Assembly: GCF_002362315.1 (NCBI RefSeq)
Contig: NZ_MTZV01000005.1
Location: 62,001-126,000 of the forward strand
DNA length: 64,000 nucleotides
Direction: 5' to 3'
Origin: Paraburkholderia acidicola
Lineage (GTDB): Bacteria > Pseudomonadota > Gammaproteobacteria > Burkholderiales > Burkholderiaceae
The number at the start of each line of letters is the position of its first letter. Within the stretch, counting starts at the first letter, position 1. The translations under genes were made by a program, and so were the position numbers. Under the pieces are notes generated by a model. The model was given only the letters and a program-made list of their open reading frames with translations. It was not told where the DNA came from and made no database searches. Below, piece by piece: positions 43,806 through 51,640 of the stretch.

Positions 43806-45184
43806 TGGCGACCGAACACGAGGTAGAGACGACCGGGCTGCTTGGATGGATCGATCGCCGGTTTCCGCTGACGTCGACCTGGAAGAAGCACGTTTCCGAG
43901 TACTACGCGCCGAAGAACTTCAATTTCTGGTACTTCTTCGGCTCGCTGGCGCTGCTGGTGCTGGTCAACCAGATCGTCACCGGCATCTTTCTCACGATGA
44001 ACTACAAGCCCGATGCGACGCTCGCGTTCGCTTCGGTCGAGTACATCATGCGGGATGTGCCGTGGGGCTGGCTGATCCGCTATATGCACTCCACCGGCGC
44101 ATCGATGTTCTTCGTCGTCGTGTATCTGCATATGTTCCGCGGCCTGCTGTACGGCTCGTACCGCAAACCGCGCGAACTGGTGTGGGTCTTCGGTTGCGCG
44201 ATCTTCCTGTGCCTGATGGCCGAGGCGTTCTTCGGCTACCTGCTGCCCTGGGGACAGATGTCGTTCTGGGGCGCGCAGGTGATCGTGAACCTGTTCTCGG
44301 CGATTCCGTTCATCGGGCCGGACCTGTCGCTGTGGATTCGCGGCGACTACGTCGTGTCCGACGTCACGCTGAACCGCTTCTTCGCGTTCCACGTGATCGC
44401 GATCCCGCTGGTGCTGATCGGGCTGGTGGTGGCGCACCTGGTGGCGCTACATGAAGTCGGCTCGAACAACCCGGACGGCATCGAGATCAAGGCGAAGAAG
44501 GACGCGAAGGGCATTCCGCTCGACGGAATCCCGTTCCACCCGTACTACTCGGTGCACGATTTCCTCGGGGTCTGTGTATTCCTGATGATCTTCGCGGCGA
44601 TTATTTTCCTGGCACCGGAAATGGGCGGGTACTTCCTCGAAGCGAACAACTTCATCCCGGCCAACCCGCTGCAGACGCCGCCGGAAATCGCCCCGGTCTG
44701 GTACTTCACGGCGTTCTACGCGATGCTGCGCGCCACCACCGATCCATTCAAGATCGTGCTGATGATCGTGATCGCGCTGCTTGGCGTGCTCGCGCTGGTG
44801 CGGGGGCGCGGCAAGTGGCGCCTGGGTCTGCCGGTGCTGGCCGTGCTGGTCATTCTGGCCATGTACTTCACGCAGTCGAAGTTCTGGGGTGTGGTGGTGA
44901 TGGGCGGCGCGGTGGTGTCGCTGTTCTTCCTGCCATGGCTGGACCGCTCGCCGGTGAAGTCGATCCGCTACCGGCCGCTGTTCCACAAGGTGTTCTACGG
45001 CATCTTCGTGCTGATTTTCCTGACGCTGGGATTCCTCGGAACGCGCCCTGTATCGCCCGCCGCGACGTTGATTGCGCAGATCTGCGCCATCATCTACTTC
45101 GCGTTTTTCCTCGGCATGCCTTTCTGGACGCGGCTTGGCAAGTTCAAGCAGCCACCTGAGCGCGTGCAGTTCAAGCCCCATTAA
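43805..45184 (+). CDS. petB: Ubiquinol-cytochrome c reductase cytochrome b
   Basis: 459 residues, about eight or nine helices. Haem b ligands in MHSTGASMFFVVVYLHMFRG and FFAFHVIAIPLVLIGLVVAHLVALH, the quinol-site PEWY-like stretch as PPEIAPVWYFTAFYAMLR. Longer than the minimal 400 residues owing to a C-terminal extra helix pair. Start ATG overlaps the petA stop by one base. Confidence 0.96.
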   Translation: MATEHEVETTGLLGWIDRRFPLTSTWKKHVSEYYAPKNFNFWYFFGSLALLVLVNQIVTGIFLTMNYKPDATLAFASVEYIMRDVPWGWLIRYMHSTGASMFFVVVYLHMFRGLLYGSYRKPRELVWVFGCAIFLCLMAEAFFGYLLPWGQMSFWGAQVIVNLFSAIPFIGPDLSLWIRGDYVVSDVTLNRFFAFHVIAIPLVLIGLVVAHLVALHEVGSNNPDGIEIKAKKDAKGIPLDGIPFHPYYSVHDFLGVCVFLMIFAAIIFLAPEMGGYFLEANNFIPANPLQTPPEIAPVWYFTAFYAMLRATTDPFKIVLMIVIALLGVLALVRGRGKWRLGLPVLAVLVILAMYFTQSKFWGVVVMGGAVVSLFFLPWLDRSPVKSIRYRPLFHKVFYGIFVLIFLTLGFLGTRPVSPAATLIAQICAIIYFAFFLGMPFWTRLGKFKQPPERVQFKPH

Positions 45185-45206
45185 TGCGAGCGAGGAGAAC
45201 ACGAAG

Positions 45207-45974
45207 ATGAAAAAAGTACTTTCGACGCTCGCGCGGACCGGCGTGGCAACGCTGACCGTCGCGCTGGCGATGCTGGGCGCGCCGGCTCACGCGGATGAAA
45301 ATTTTCCGCTCGACCGCGCGCCCGATAACACCGAAAATCTCGTCTCTTTGCAGCATGGCTCGCAAATATTTGTAAATTACTGCCTGAGTTGTCATAGTGC
45401 GAGCCTGATGCGCTACAGCCGGTTGACGGATCTCGGCATATCGCAGAAGGAAATCGAGGCCAACCTGTTGTTCACGACCGATAAGGTCGGCAACACGATG
45501 ACCGTGGCCATGCGGCCCGACGACGCGAAGGAGTGGTTCGGGACTGCGCCGCCGGATTTATCGGTGGAAGCGCGGGCACGCAATCGCGACTGGCTGTACA
45601 CGTATCTGCGCAGTTTCTATCGCGACGACACGCGGCCGACCGGCTGGAACAACATGGTGTATGCCAACGTGAGCATGCCTCACGTGTTGTGGCAGCTGCA
45701 GGGGCAGCGCACCGCGACGTTCGAGGATGTGGTCGACTCGGAGAATGGCGAGAAGATCCACAAGTTCACGGGCTTCAAACAGGTCACGCCGGGGACGTTA
45801 TCGGCGGTAGATTATGATGCGTCTGTGGCCGACCTCGTGGCTTATATGTCGTGGATGTCCGAACCCACGCAGAAAACCCGCAAGCAGCTTGGCGTCTGGG
45901 TGCTCCTGTTCCTCGGCGTCCTGAGCTTTTTGGCGTGGCGATTGAACGCCGCGTACTGGAAAGATATCAAATAG
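45207..45974 (+). CDS. petC: Ubiquinol-cytochrome c reductase cytochrome c1
   Basis: 255 residues. Signal peptide (cleavage after PAHA), covalent haem motif C59-L-S-C-H63, the sixth-ligand methionine region NNMVYANVSMPHVLW, and a C-terminal anchor (LGVWVLLFLGVLSFLAWRL). Passes electrons from the Rieske protein to soluble cytochrome c. GGAGAA ribosome site; last gene of petABC. Confidence 0.96.
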   Translation: MKKVLSTLARTGVATLTVALAMLGAPAHADENFPLDRAPDNTENLVSLQHGSQIFVNYCLSCHSASLMRYSRLTDLGISQKEIEANLLFTTDKVGNTMTVAMRPDDAKEWFGTAPPDLSVEARARNRDWLYTYLRSFYRDDTRPTGWNNMVYANVSMPHVLWQLQGQRTATFEDVVDSENGEKIHKFTGFKQVTPGTLSAVDYDASVADLVAYMSWMSEPTQKTRKQLGVWVLLFLGVLSFLAWRLNAAYWKDIK

Positions 45975-46005
45975 TCACGCCCTGACAGGCGTGGGGCCGG
46001 CGCCA

Positions 46006-46031
46006 GGAAAAACCTGCAGGACGGTTTTTCC
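46006..46031 (+). terminator. Hairpin between petC and sspA
   Basis: A perfect 9-base stem GGAAAAACC / GGTTTTTCC with an 8-base loop lies 32 bases after petC and 38 bases before sspA. The T run is inside the stem and no U tract follows, so it is more likely an attenuator or mRNA-stabilising structure than a full terminator. A smaller hairpin CACGCC/GGCGTG precedes it at about 45976. Confidence 0.5.
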
Positions 46032-46068
46032 GCGCGCTGGCCCTTCAGTTTTTTGAGGAAATGTAAAT

Positions 46069-46680
46069 ATGATGGTTCTGTATTCCGGCACAACTTGCCC
46101 GTTCTCCCAGCGTTGCCGGCTGGTGTTGTTCGAAAAGGGCATGGACTTCGAGATTCGCGACGTCGACCTGTTCAATAAACCGGAAGACATCGCGGTGATG
46201 AATCCGTATGGTCAGGTGCCGATTCTCGTTGAACGGGATCTGATTCTGTACGAATCGAACATCATCAACGAGTACATCGACGAACGCTTCCCGCATCCGC
46301 AGCTGATGCCTGCCGACCCGGTGCAGCGCGCCCGCGCCCGCCTGTTCCTGCTGAACTTCGAAAAGGAACTGTTCGTGCATGTCGGCACGCTCGAAAACGA
46401 AAAGGGCAAGGCGGCCGAGAAGAATCACGAGAAGGCACGCATTGCCATTCGTGATCGTCTGACGCAGCTCGCACCGATCTTCCTGAAGAACAAGTACATG
46501 CTCGGCGAAGAGTTCTCGATGCTCGACGTTGCGATCGCACCGCTGCTGTGGCGTCTCGATCACTACGGTATCGAGCTGTCGAAGAACGCAGCGCCGCTAA
46601 TGAAGTACGCCGAGCGTATTTTCAGCCGTCCGGCGTATATCGAAGCGCTGACGCCTTCGGAAAAGGTGATGCGCCGCTGA
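46069..46680 (+). CDS. sspA: Stringent starvation protein A
   Basis: 203 residues with a glutathione-S-transferase fold: thioredoxin-like N-domain (LYSGTTCPFSQRCRLVLFEKG, NPYGQVPILVERD, LYESNIINEYIDERFPHPQLMP) and an all-helical C-domain. SspA binds RNA polymerase and alters transcription during starvation and acid stress. It is followed by sspB, the usual pair. Confidence 0.94.
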   Translation: MMVLYSGTTCPFSQRCRLVLFEKGMDFEIRDVDLFNKPEDIAVMNPYGQVPILVERDLILYESNIINEYIDERFPHPQLMPADPVQRARARLFLLNFEKELFVHVGTLENEKGKAAEKNHEKARIAIRDRLTQLAPIFLKNKYMLGEEFSMLDVAIAPLLWRLDHYGIELSKNAAPLMKYAERIFSRPAYIEALTPSEKVMRR

Positions 46681-46765
46681 GAGCCGGCTTTGCGGACCGC
46701 CGGCATGGCGCCAGTGGGCGTCATGCCGCGGCCCGGCAAGCCTGGGGCAAGGAAGAGGACCGTTG

Positions 46766-47287
46766 ATGCAAGAGATTTCCACCAAGCCTTATCTGCTTCG
46801 CGCGCTGTACGAGTGGTGCACGGATAACGGCTACACACCGCACATCGCGGTGCGCGTCGATAACCAGACGCGTGTGCCGCGACAGTTTGTGCGCGACAAC
46901 GAGATCGTACTGAACATCAGCTTCGAGGCGACGAGCCAGCTGCAGATGGGCAACGAATGGATCGAGTTCAGCGCACGCTTTTCCGGCAAGTCGCACAAGA
47001 TCGAAGTACCGGTCGCTAACGTGCTGGCTATTTACGCGCGGGAAAATGGGCAAGGCATGGCGTTCCCCGTCGATTCGGCGGGGGGCGAAGCAACCGATTC
47101 GGGCGCTGACGAAGCGTTGCCGACAGACGATGCCGCAACGACGGGCGAGGGTGGGCTGAGGGTAGCGGATGCGCCGCCCGATGCGCCTGCACCAGCCCCC
47201 GCTGCTGCTGCCGACGATGAAACGCATCGTCCCGATGACGACGGATCAAAGGGTGGTGGAAGAGGTCACCTCAAGGTCGTGAAATGA
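46766..47287 (+). CDS. sspB: ClpXP protease specificity-enhancing factor SspB
   Basis: 173 residues. The first 110 residues are the SspB fold that holds ssrA-tagged substrates (TKPYLLRALYEWCTDNGYTPHIAV, VLNISFEATSQLQMGNEWIEFSARF, VPVANVLAIYARENGQGM). A long acidic, Ala/Pro-rich linker follows, and the C-terminus ends in GGGRGHLKVVK, the XB motif that docks on ClpX. GGAAGAGGA precedes the ATG; a TTG codon one position earlier is less likely to be the start. Confidence 0.94.
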   Translation: MQEISTKPYLLRALYEWCTDNGYTPHIAVRVDNQTRVPRQFVRDNEIVLNISFEATSQLQMGNEWIEFSARFSGKSHKIEVPVANVLAIYARENGQGMAFPVDSAGGEATDSGADEALPTDDAATTGEGGLRVADAPPDAPAPAPAAAADDETHRPDDDGSKGGGRGHLKVVK

Positions 47288-47289
47288 AG

Positions 47290-47295
47290 TAAAAT
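47290..47295 (+). promoter_or_regulatory. Candidate -10 element of tRNA-Thr
   Basis: TAAAAT lies three bases after the sspB stop and 11 bases before the first tRNA base. No clear -35 was seen, so the tRNA may also be read from upstream. Confidence 0.4.
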
Positions 47296-47306
47296 CACGG
47301 CCTCAT

Positions 47307-47382
47307 GCCGGCTTAGCTCATCAGGTAGAGCGCTTGACTTGTAATCATGAGGTGGCGGGTTCGAGTCCTGCAGCCGGCACCA
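47307..47382 (+). tRNA. tRNA-Thr (anticodon TGT)
   Basis: Cloverleaf of 76 bases with encoded CCA. Acceptor stem GCCGGCT/AGCCGGC, D stem GCTC/GAGC, anticodon loop CTTGTAA giving TGT, T stem GCGGG/CCTGC around TTCGAGT. The anticodon stem CTTGA/TCATG has one T-T mismatch at its second pair. Confidence 0.95.
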
Positions 47383-47387
47383 AATTC

Positions 47388-47411
47388 AACGCCATCGAAG
47401 TTCGATGGCGG
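47388..47411. repeat. Perfect inverted repeat just 3' of the tRNA
   Basis: CGCCATCGAA-G-TTCGATGGCG, a 10-base perfect inverted repeat with a one-base centre, begins about seven bases after the tRNA CCA. Confidence 0.75.
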
Positions 47412-47412
47412 C

Positions 47413-47452
47413 AAAAAACCCCGAAAATTCAGTGAATTTCCGGGGTTTTTTG
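47413..47452 (+). terminator. Strong bidirectional intrinsic terminator
   Basis: A6-CCCCG then AAATTC/GAATTT pairing and CGGGG-T6: a long near-perfect stem flanked by A and T tracts. Ends the tRNA transcript. Confidence 0.92.
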
Positions 47453-47543
47453 TTTGTGCGGATTCGAAGCCTGGCGGTAAGCCACAGCAAAAATTGCAGG
47501 TATATTCGCTGGTACCGAAACTCGTGACGTCGGTATCCACGCC

Positions 47544-48344
47544 GTGTCCCGCATCGTCCCAACCCAAGATGATCCCCAACCGGAATTCGCCGCGCTGGCG
47601 TCCGGTCGTATCGCCTATACCGTATCGGGGCACGGTGGGCCCCCGACCGTCGTGCTCGAAACCGGCCTAGGCGCGGAGAGCGCCGAATGGCAACCGATCC
47701 AGGTCGCGCTTGCGGCGCACTGCACCGTGTTCCGTTACGACCGGCTGGGACGCGGAGCAAGCGATCGCCCGCTGACGGTACGTCACGCCGGTCATCTGAT
47801 CGACGAACTGCACGCGCTGCTGCAGGCGACTGCGATGCCGCCGCCTTACCTCATAGTCGGTCATTCGTTTGGTGGACTGCTGGCACGTGGCTTCGCTCAG
47901 CGCTATCGCGACGAAATGCACGGGGTCGTGCTGGTCGAATCCATGCATACGCGCCAGTTCTCCGTGTTCGGCAACGCATTCCCTCCGCCGGGCGAATCAG
48001 ACACACCCGAACAAACACGCATGCGGACATTCTGGGCAGGCGAATGGCGCCTGCCCAACGCAACGCCGGAGCGCATCGATCTGCCCACCAGTCTCGACCT
48101 GTATCGCGAGATCGCGCCGCTTGGCGATCTGCCAGTGACGGTGATCACCGCCGGCTCCTACGCGAATTCACGATTTTTCCCCACCGCGACGCGAGATGCG
48201 CTGCAAGCGCGTTGGGAAGATCTGCAGCGCGAACTGCTACAGCTATCGACGCAGGCGCGCCAGATCATGACACCGGCGAGCCAGCACTTCGTGCAGCGCG
48301 ACGATCCGGACGTGGTGATCGACGCCGTGCTGGCCATGCTGTGA
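47544..48344 (+). CDS. Alpha/beta-fold hydrolase
   Basis: 266 residues. The nucleophile elbow is GHSFGG (Ser in LIVGHSFGGLLARGFA), the oxyanion strand is VVLETGLGAESAEWQ and the first domain has RYDRLGRGASDRP; the acid/His end is less clear (SQHFVQRDDPDVV supplies the likely catalytic His). Cytoplasmic, no signal peptide. Substrate cannot be inferred; related proteins are esterases or haloperoxidase-like. GTG start with a poor ribosome site, so the N-terminus is uncertain. Confidence 0.85.
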   Translation: MSRIVPTQDDPQPEFAALASGRIAYTVSGHGGPPTVVLETGLGAESAEWQPIQVALAAHCTVFRYDRLGRGASDRPLTVRHAGHLIDELHALLQATAMPPPYLIVGHSFGGLLARGFAQRYRDEMHGVVLVESMHTRQFSVFGNAFPPPGESDTPEQTRMRTFWAGEWRLPNATPERIDLPTSLDLYREIAPLGDLPVTVITAGSYANSRFFPTATRDALQARWEDLQRELLQLSTQARQIMTPASQHFVQRDDPDVVIDAVLAML

Positions 48345-48361
48345 AATCGTAGCGACGCGAG

Positions 48362-48402
48362 TTTGACAATAGTTGTCAGTCGCATCTTGGACGACCTGAT
48401 AT
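48362..48402 (+). promoter_or_regulatory. Candidate promoter/operator of the 48-residue gene
   Basis: A palindrome TTGACAATAGTTGTCA holds two -35-like hexamers, TTGACA and TTGTCA. The second is followed 18 bases on by TGATAT. It lies about 95-130 bases upstream of the small membrane peptide gene. Confidence 0.4.
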
Positions 48403-48493
48403 CTTTGCATCCCCTGAAAATCAACACGAACTGACGATACGGACGTGCGTCAGCAGGACCCGCACGAGCGGAAATGATCGAAGGAGTTTGCTC

Positions 48494-48640
48494 ATGTGTC
48501 GTACCACGATCGTGATTCGCACGTTGTGCGTGATTGCCTTTGCTCTCGTCGGGCTGCTCACGGTTCTGGCGGTGGTGGCTGATACATCGAGCGCGTGCGA
48601 CGGGACGGCGCGTACCGCTTCCGCTAACGCGCGGCAATAG
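48494..48640 (+). CDS. 48-residue single-helix membrane protein
   Basis: Short reading frame MCRTTIVIRTLCVIAFALVG... ending SANARQ. Residues 6-29 form one continuous hydrophobic helix after a basic N-terminus; the rest is a short polar tail with one cysteine. An AAGGAG ribosome site lies seven bases before the ATG, and codon usage is ordinary for this GC-rich genome, unlike the AT-rich tract that begins just after its stop. No family recognised. It could be a small membrane peptide or a signal-peptide-bearing fragment. Confidence 0.55.
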   Translation: MCRTTIVIRTLCVIAFALVGLLTVLAVVADTSSACDGTARTASANARQ

Positions 48641-48681
48641 AGTGCCTCGAGAATCGCATATCGAATTCAATACAATTGTTG

Positions 48682-48829
48682 TTTGTCACATTGAATCCGG
48701 AATGATCACTTTGGCACAATGATTTCGATAAAAAAATAACCAGAAATATCGAATTTGGCACAATAGTTTTTAGCACATCGAATTCGATCAAGACCAATCT
48801 TTGGCACATTTAAGCCGCCCTTTGGCACA
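48682..48829. repeat. TTTGGCACA direct repeats
   Basis: Exact TTTGGCACA at 48710, 48754, 48800 and 48821; one-mismatch or weaker copies TTTGTCACA at 48682 and TTTAGCACA at 48769. Some copies are preceded by ATCGAATT. On the minus strand they read TGTGCCAAA and follow directly after the gene remnant, the arrangement of multiple transposase-binding sites at a transposon end (inference). Confidence 0.75.
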
Positions 48830-48832
48830 TAT

Positions 48833-48970
48833 TCATTCTGCTATCTCCTCGATCGTCTCTATCCCTCCCGCATAGGTCGCGGCATCGAAATCGTCATCGC
48901 ACGCAATGCCTCTCAGATCGGCCATCCACCGAGCATTGACAGTCCCTTGTCTCTCCGTCGATATGACAAT
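48833..48970 (-). pseudogene. Stranded C-terminal fragment of a gene
   Basis: An open frame of 45 codons bounded upstream by a stop, without a plausible start or ribosome site, coding for a protein-like end: VNARWMADLRGIACDDDF followed by DAATYAGGIETIEEIAE and a TGA stop. The composition (charged, amphipathic, GC-richer than its flanks) looks like genuine coding sequence. It ends four bases before the first TGTGCCAAA repeat. I cannot identify the family with certainty; the position suggests the last gene of a transposon. Confidence 0.55.
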
Positions 48971-49065
48971 TTAATTCATAAATATTATCGAATTTTCGCC
49001 AAAAGATATGCCGTAATTCGATAAGAAAGGATTGAAGATTCTGAGGAAAATTTAGAATTGCTTTC

Positions 49066-49093
49066 TTGCAAATGTAATTGGCTAGCCTACTAT
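49066..49093 (+). promoter_or_regulatory. Candidate promoter of the S53 peptidase gene
   Basis: TTGCAA, 16-base spacer, TACTAT. It lies at the edge of the AT-rich tract, about 135 bases upstream of the peptidase start. Confidence 0.45.
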
Positions 49094-49228
49094 TCGATCA
49101 CGAAAAAATTACGAATACCCGAATAGACGCGAATGAGCATCGCATTCCCGGATCTGCTCATCGCGTTGTTATCCCAGCACTACCCGTGCTGGCCTGCAGG
49201 TGGCCGTTTGATCTCACGAGGAGGCATG

Positions 49229-51193
49229 ATGCCTAAACAAGCACCGTCTTTCGTCGCACCGATTCTTTCCGCGACGTGTCGTCTGTCAGTTCTGTCGTTG
49301 ATCGGTTTGTCTTCAACGGGTTTGATGGTGTTGCCCGCGCATGCGCAAAGCAATTCCACTGACTGGGTATCGACCAACACCCACGCGTTTGCCGCGCCAT
49401 CTGCAGCGTCAGGCGCGCAAGCGTCGACCAACTTCGCCGTCAGCGCCGCTAGCGAACTTGCTGCGACTACGCCGATTCACGTCGTGGTATCGCTGAAGAT
49501 GCGCGACCAGAAGGGTCTCGACGCGTTCATCAACCAGGTCAACCAGCCGGGCAGCCCGAACTATCGTCAGTACCTGACGCCGGAGCAGATCCTCGCGACG
49601 TACGCGCCGACCGAGGCCCAGGTGCAGACGGTGGTGGAGTATCTGACGCGTGCCGGCTTCAAGAACGTCCGCGCTGCGAAGAACCGCTTGCTGGTTACGG
49701 CAGACGGCAACGCTGCGCTGGTGAAGTCGGCGTTCAACACGAGCCTCAAGCGTTTCACGCAAGACGGCCACCAGGTTTACGCGAACACGAGCGACGCGCA
49801 GGTGCCGGCAGCGCTCGGCGATATCGTCGATTCGGTGCTGGGACTGCAGAACGCAGCGACGGCGCATACCAACTATCGTATCTATCGCCCTGAGCCGAGC
49901 GCGAGTACCCAGGTCAAGCGCAGCCTTGCCGCGACACCGGTGCTGACCGGCCACAATCCCGTCGAGTTCTCGAATATCTACGCCGCCGGTTCGACACCGA
50001 CCGCGTCGGCCACGACGGTCGGGATCATTTCGGAAGGCGATCTGACGCAGACGCTGTCCGATCTGCAGACGTTCACGACGAACAACGGGCTTGGTAATGT
50101 GGCGACCCAGGTCGTGCAAACCGGACCGGACGGCAGCGACTATAGCGATACGGACGGCACGGTCGAGTGGAACCTCGACAGCCAGTCGATCGTCGGCGCT
50201 GCAGGCGGTGCCGTGAACAAACTGGTGTTCTACGCCGCGCCGTCGATGTCGCTCGGCGACATCACCGCCGCCTACAACCAGGCCGTGACCGACAACGTCG
50301 CGAAGGTGATCAACGTGTCGCTCGGCGTGTGCGAAGCGAGTGCGAAGTCAGAAGGTTCGCAGGCCGCCGACGACGCCATCTTCAAGGTCGCCATGGCACA
50401 GGGACAGGTCTTCTCGGTGTCGGCTGGCGATCATGGCGTGTATGAATGCCAGAACGGCACCCCGCCTTCGAATCTGCGCACCTACACCGTTAGCGAACCG
50501 GCCACTTCGCCGTACGTGATTTCGGTTGGCGGCACGGGGCTCTACACCGTGGGCGGCAAGTACGATCACGAAAACGTGTGGAACGAAGGCCTCGATTCCA
50601 AAGGCAGACTCTGGGCAACCGGCGGCGGCATCAGCAAGTACGAAGCCGCACCGACATGGCAATCGTCGGTCACAGGCAGCAAGTTGCGCACGGTGCCGGA
50701 TATTGGTTTCGATGCGGACGGTCGCAGTGGCGCGATTCTCGTCATTCAAGGGCAGACCAGCGGCACGCTACCTGGCGCCGGGCCGAACGATCCGAACCAG
50801 GTCGGCGGGACGAGTCTTGCGGCGCCGATCTTCGCGGGCATCTGGGCGCGCGTGCAGTCGGCGAACAACAACACGCTGGCGTTTCCCGCGGCGAGCATCT
50901 ATAGCAATGCGACCACGAAGCCCGGTCTTTTTCACCCGGTCACGTCGGGCAATAACGGCATCACGAAGAGCGGTGTGACCTACGGCTACAGCGCGACGCA
51001 GGGCTACGACTATGTCACGGGCTGGGGCAGCTTCGACATCTCGCAACTGAATGCAGCTTATGGTTCGACACCGGTGGCTGCCGGCGGTGGCAAGAGCGGG
51101 AGCACGGGCAATGGCGGTAGCAGCAACGCGCAGGGCGGTTCGCCGGATCTGTTCGGTCTGCTGTCCGGCTTGTTCGGTAGCTGGTGGTGGTAA
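49229..51193 (+). CDS. Secreted S53-family (sedolisin/kumamolisin-like) peptidase
   Basis: 654 residues. Signal peptide to about residue 40 (cleavage near AHA-QS), pro-domain about 60-210 (VVSLKMRDQKGLDAFINQVN, GSPNYRQYLTPEQILATYAP), catalytic domain about 235-610. Catalytic Glu313 and Asp317 lie in VEWNLDSQS and Ser529 in GGTSLAAPIFAGIWARV; the calcium site is near the end of the domain (GYDYVTGWGSFDI). Such serine-carboxyl peptidases work at acidic pH outside the cell. After the domain is a Gly/Ser linker and a hydrophobic terminus LFGLLSGLFGSWWW. A GAGGAGG ribosome site supports this start; a second ATG precedes it by one codon. Transcription probably starts in the AT-rich tract. Confidence 0.92.
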   Translation: MPKQAPSFVAPILSATCRLSVLSLIGLSSTGLMVLPAHAQSNSTDWVSTNTHAFAAPSAASGAQASTNFAVSAASELAATTPIHVVVSLKMRDQKGLDAFINQVNQPGSPNYRQYLTPEQILATYAPTEAQVQTVVEYLTRAGFKNVRAAKNRLLVTADGNAALVKSAFNTSLKRFTQDGHQVYANTSDAQVPAALGDIVDSVLGLQNAATAHTNYRIYRPEPSASTQVKRSLAATPVLTGHNPVEFSNIYAAGSTPTASATTVGIISEGDLTQTLSDLQTFTTNNGLGNVATQVVQTGPDGSDYSDTDGTVEWNLDSQSIVGAAGGAVNKLVFYAAPSMSLGDITAAYNQAVTDNVAKVINVSLGVCEASAKSEGSQAADDAIFKVAMAQGQVFSVSAGDHGVYECQNGTPPSNLRTYTVSEPATSPYVISVGGTGLYTVGGKYDHENVWNEGLDSKGRLWATGGGISKYEAAPTWQSSVTGSKLRTVPDIGFDADGRSGAILVIQGQTSGTLPGAGPNDPNQVGGTSLAAPIFAGIWARVQSANNNTLAFPAASIYSNATTKPGLFHPVTSGNNGITKSGVTYGYSATQGYDYVTGWGSFDISQLNAAYGSTPVAAGGGKSGSTGNGGSSNAQGGSPDLFGLLSGLFGSWWW

Positions 51194-51640
51194 GTCGTAG
51201 CCCGGCGCGCAACCTTTGCTAGCGCATTGTTTTTGGTTGTGATGACCGGGCGCTTCAAGACGAACGTCAGCGAAATCCGCCTGGCGTTCGAACCAGCAGT
51301 AAAGGCATAAGCAGGCGGTGTTCGTCGGACTACGACGGACACCGCTTGAACGCCGGCGCGAGCCGGCGTGGCTCGTTTACCGTCACGCTTGCGCATGCGC
51401 TCGCAGCGCAGAGAATGCGGGGAAAGCATCGGCTGGACCGCGCCGTACTACAATTCGAACCTGACGCCCGTTGACGGCGCGCAAGGCTCCGCCCAGCAAC
51501 ACGAACGATCCTGCTTGTCCTGTCGGGCTCGACATCGCGCCGCGGCATCCCGGCGATGCTCATCGGTGACTAGAACGGAAGGCACGGCAAACCGACCTGC
51601 CACATCCAGTCATCGCCTGCCCTATACATCCCTCCCACCG
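51194..51640. other. Intergenic with tandem hairpins
   Basis: About 450 bases without a gene. At 51315-51345 a 12-pair stem (GCGGTGT.../...ACACCGC, one T-G pair) and at 51350-51369 an 8-pair stem ACGCCGGC/GCCGGCGT closed by a GCGA tetraloop stand side by side. No U tract follows. They may end or protect the peptidase transcript. Confidence 0.55.

Larger units (their letters stand above)
48641..49132. other. AT-rich tract, probable mobile-element remnant
   Basis: About 490 bases that are strikingly AT-rich against the surrounding GC-rich chromosome. It contains several copies of TTTGGCACA, repeated ATCGAATT/AATTCGAT motifs on both sides, and one GC-richer island carrying a stranded 3' gene fragment. 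No complete gene is present. Confidence 0.75.

Noticed and set aside
48682..48829. TTTGGCACA repeats as a CRISPR array or replication iterons
   Set aside because: Too short and unevenly spaced for CRISPR, and no cas or rep gene nearby.
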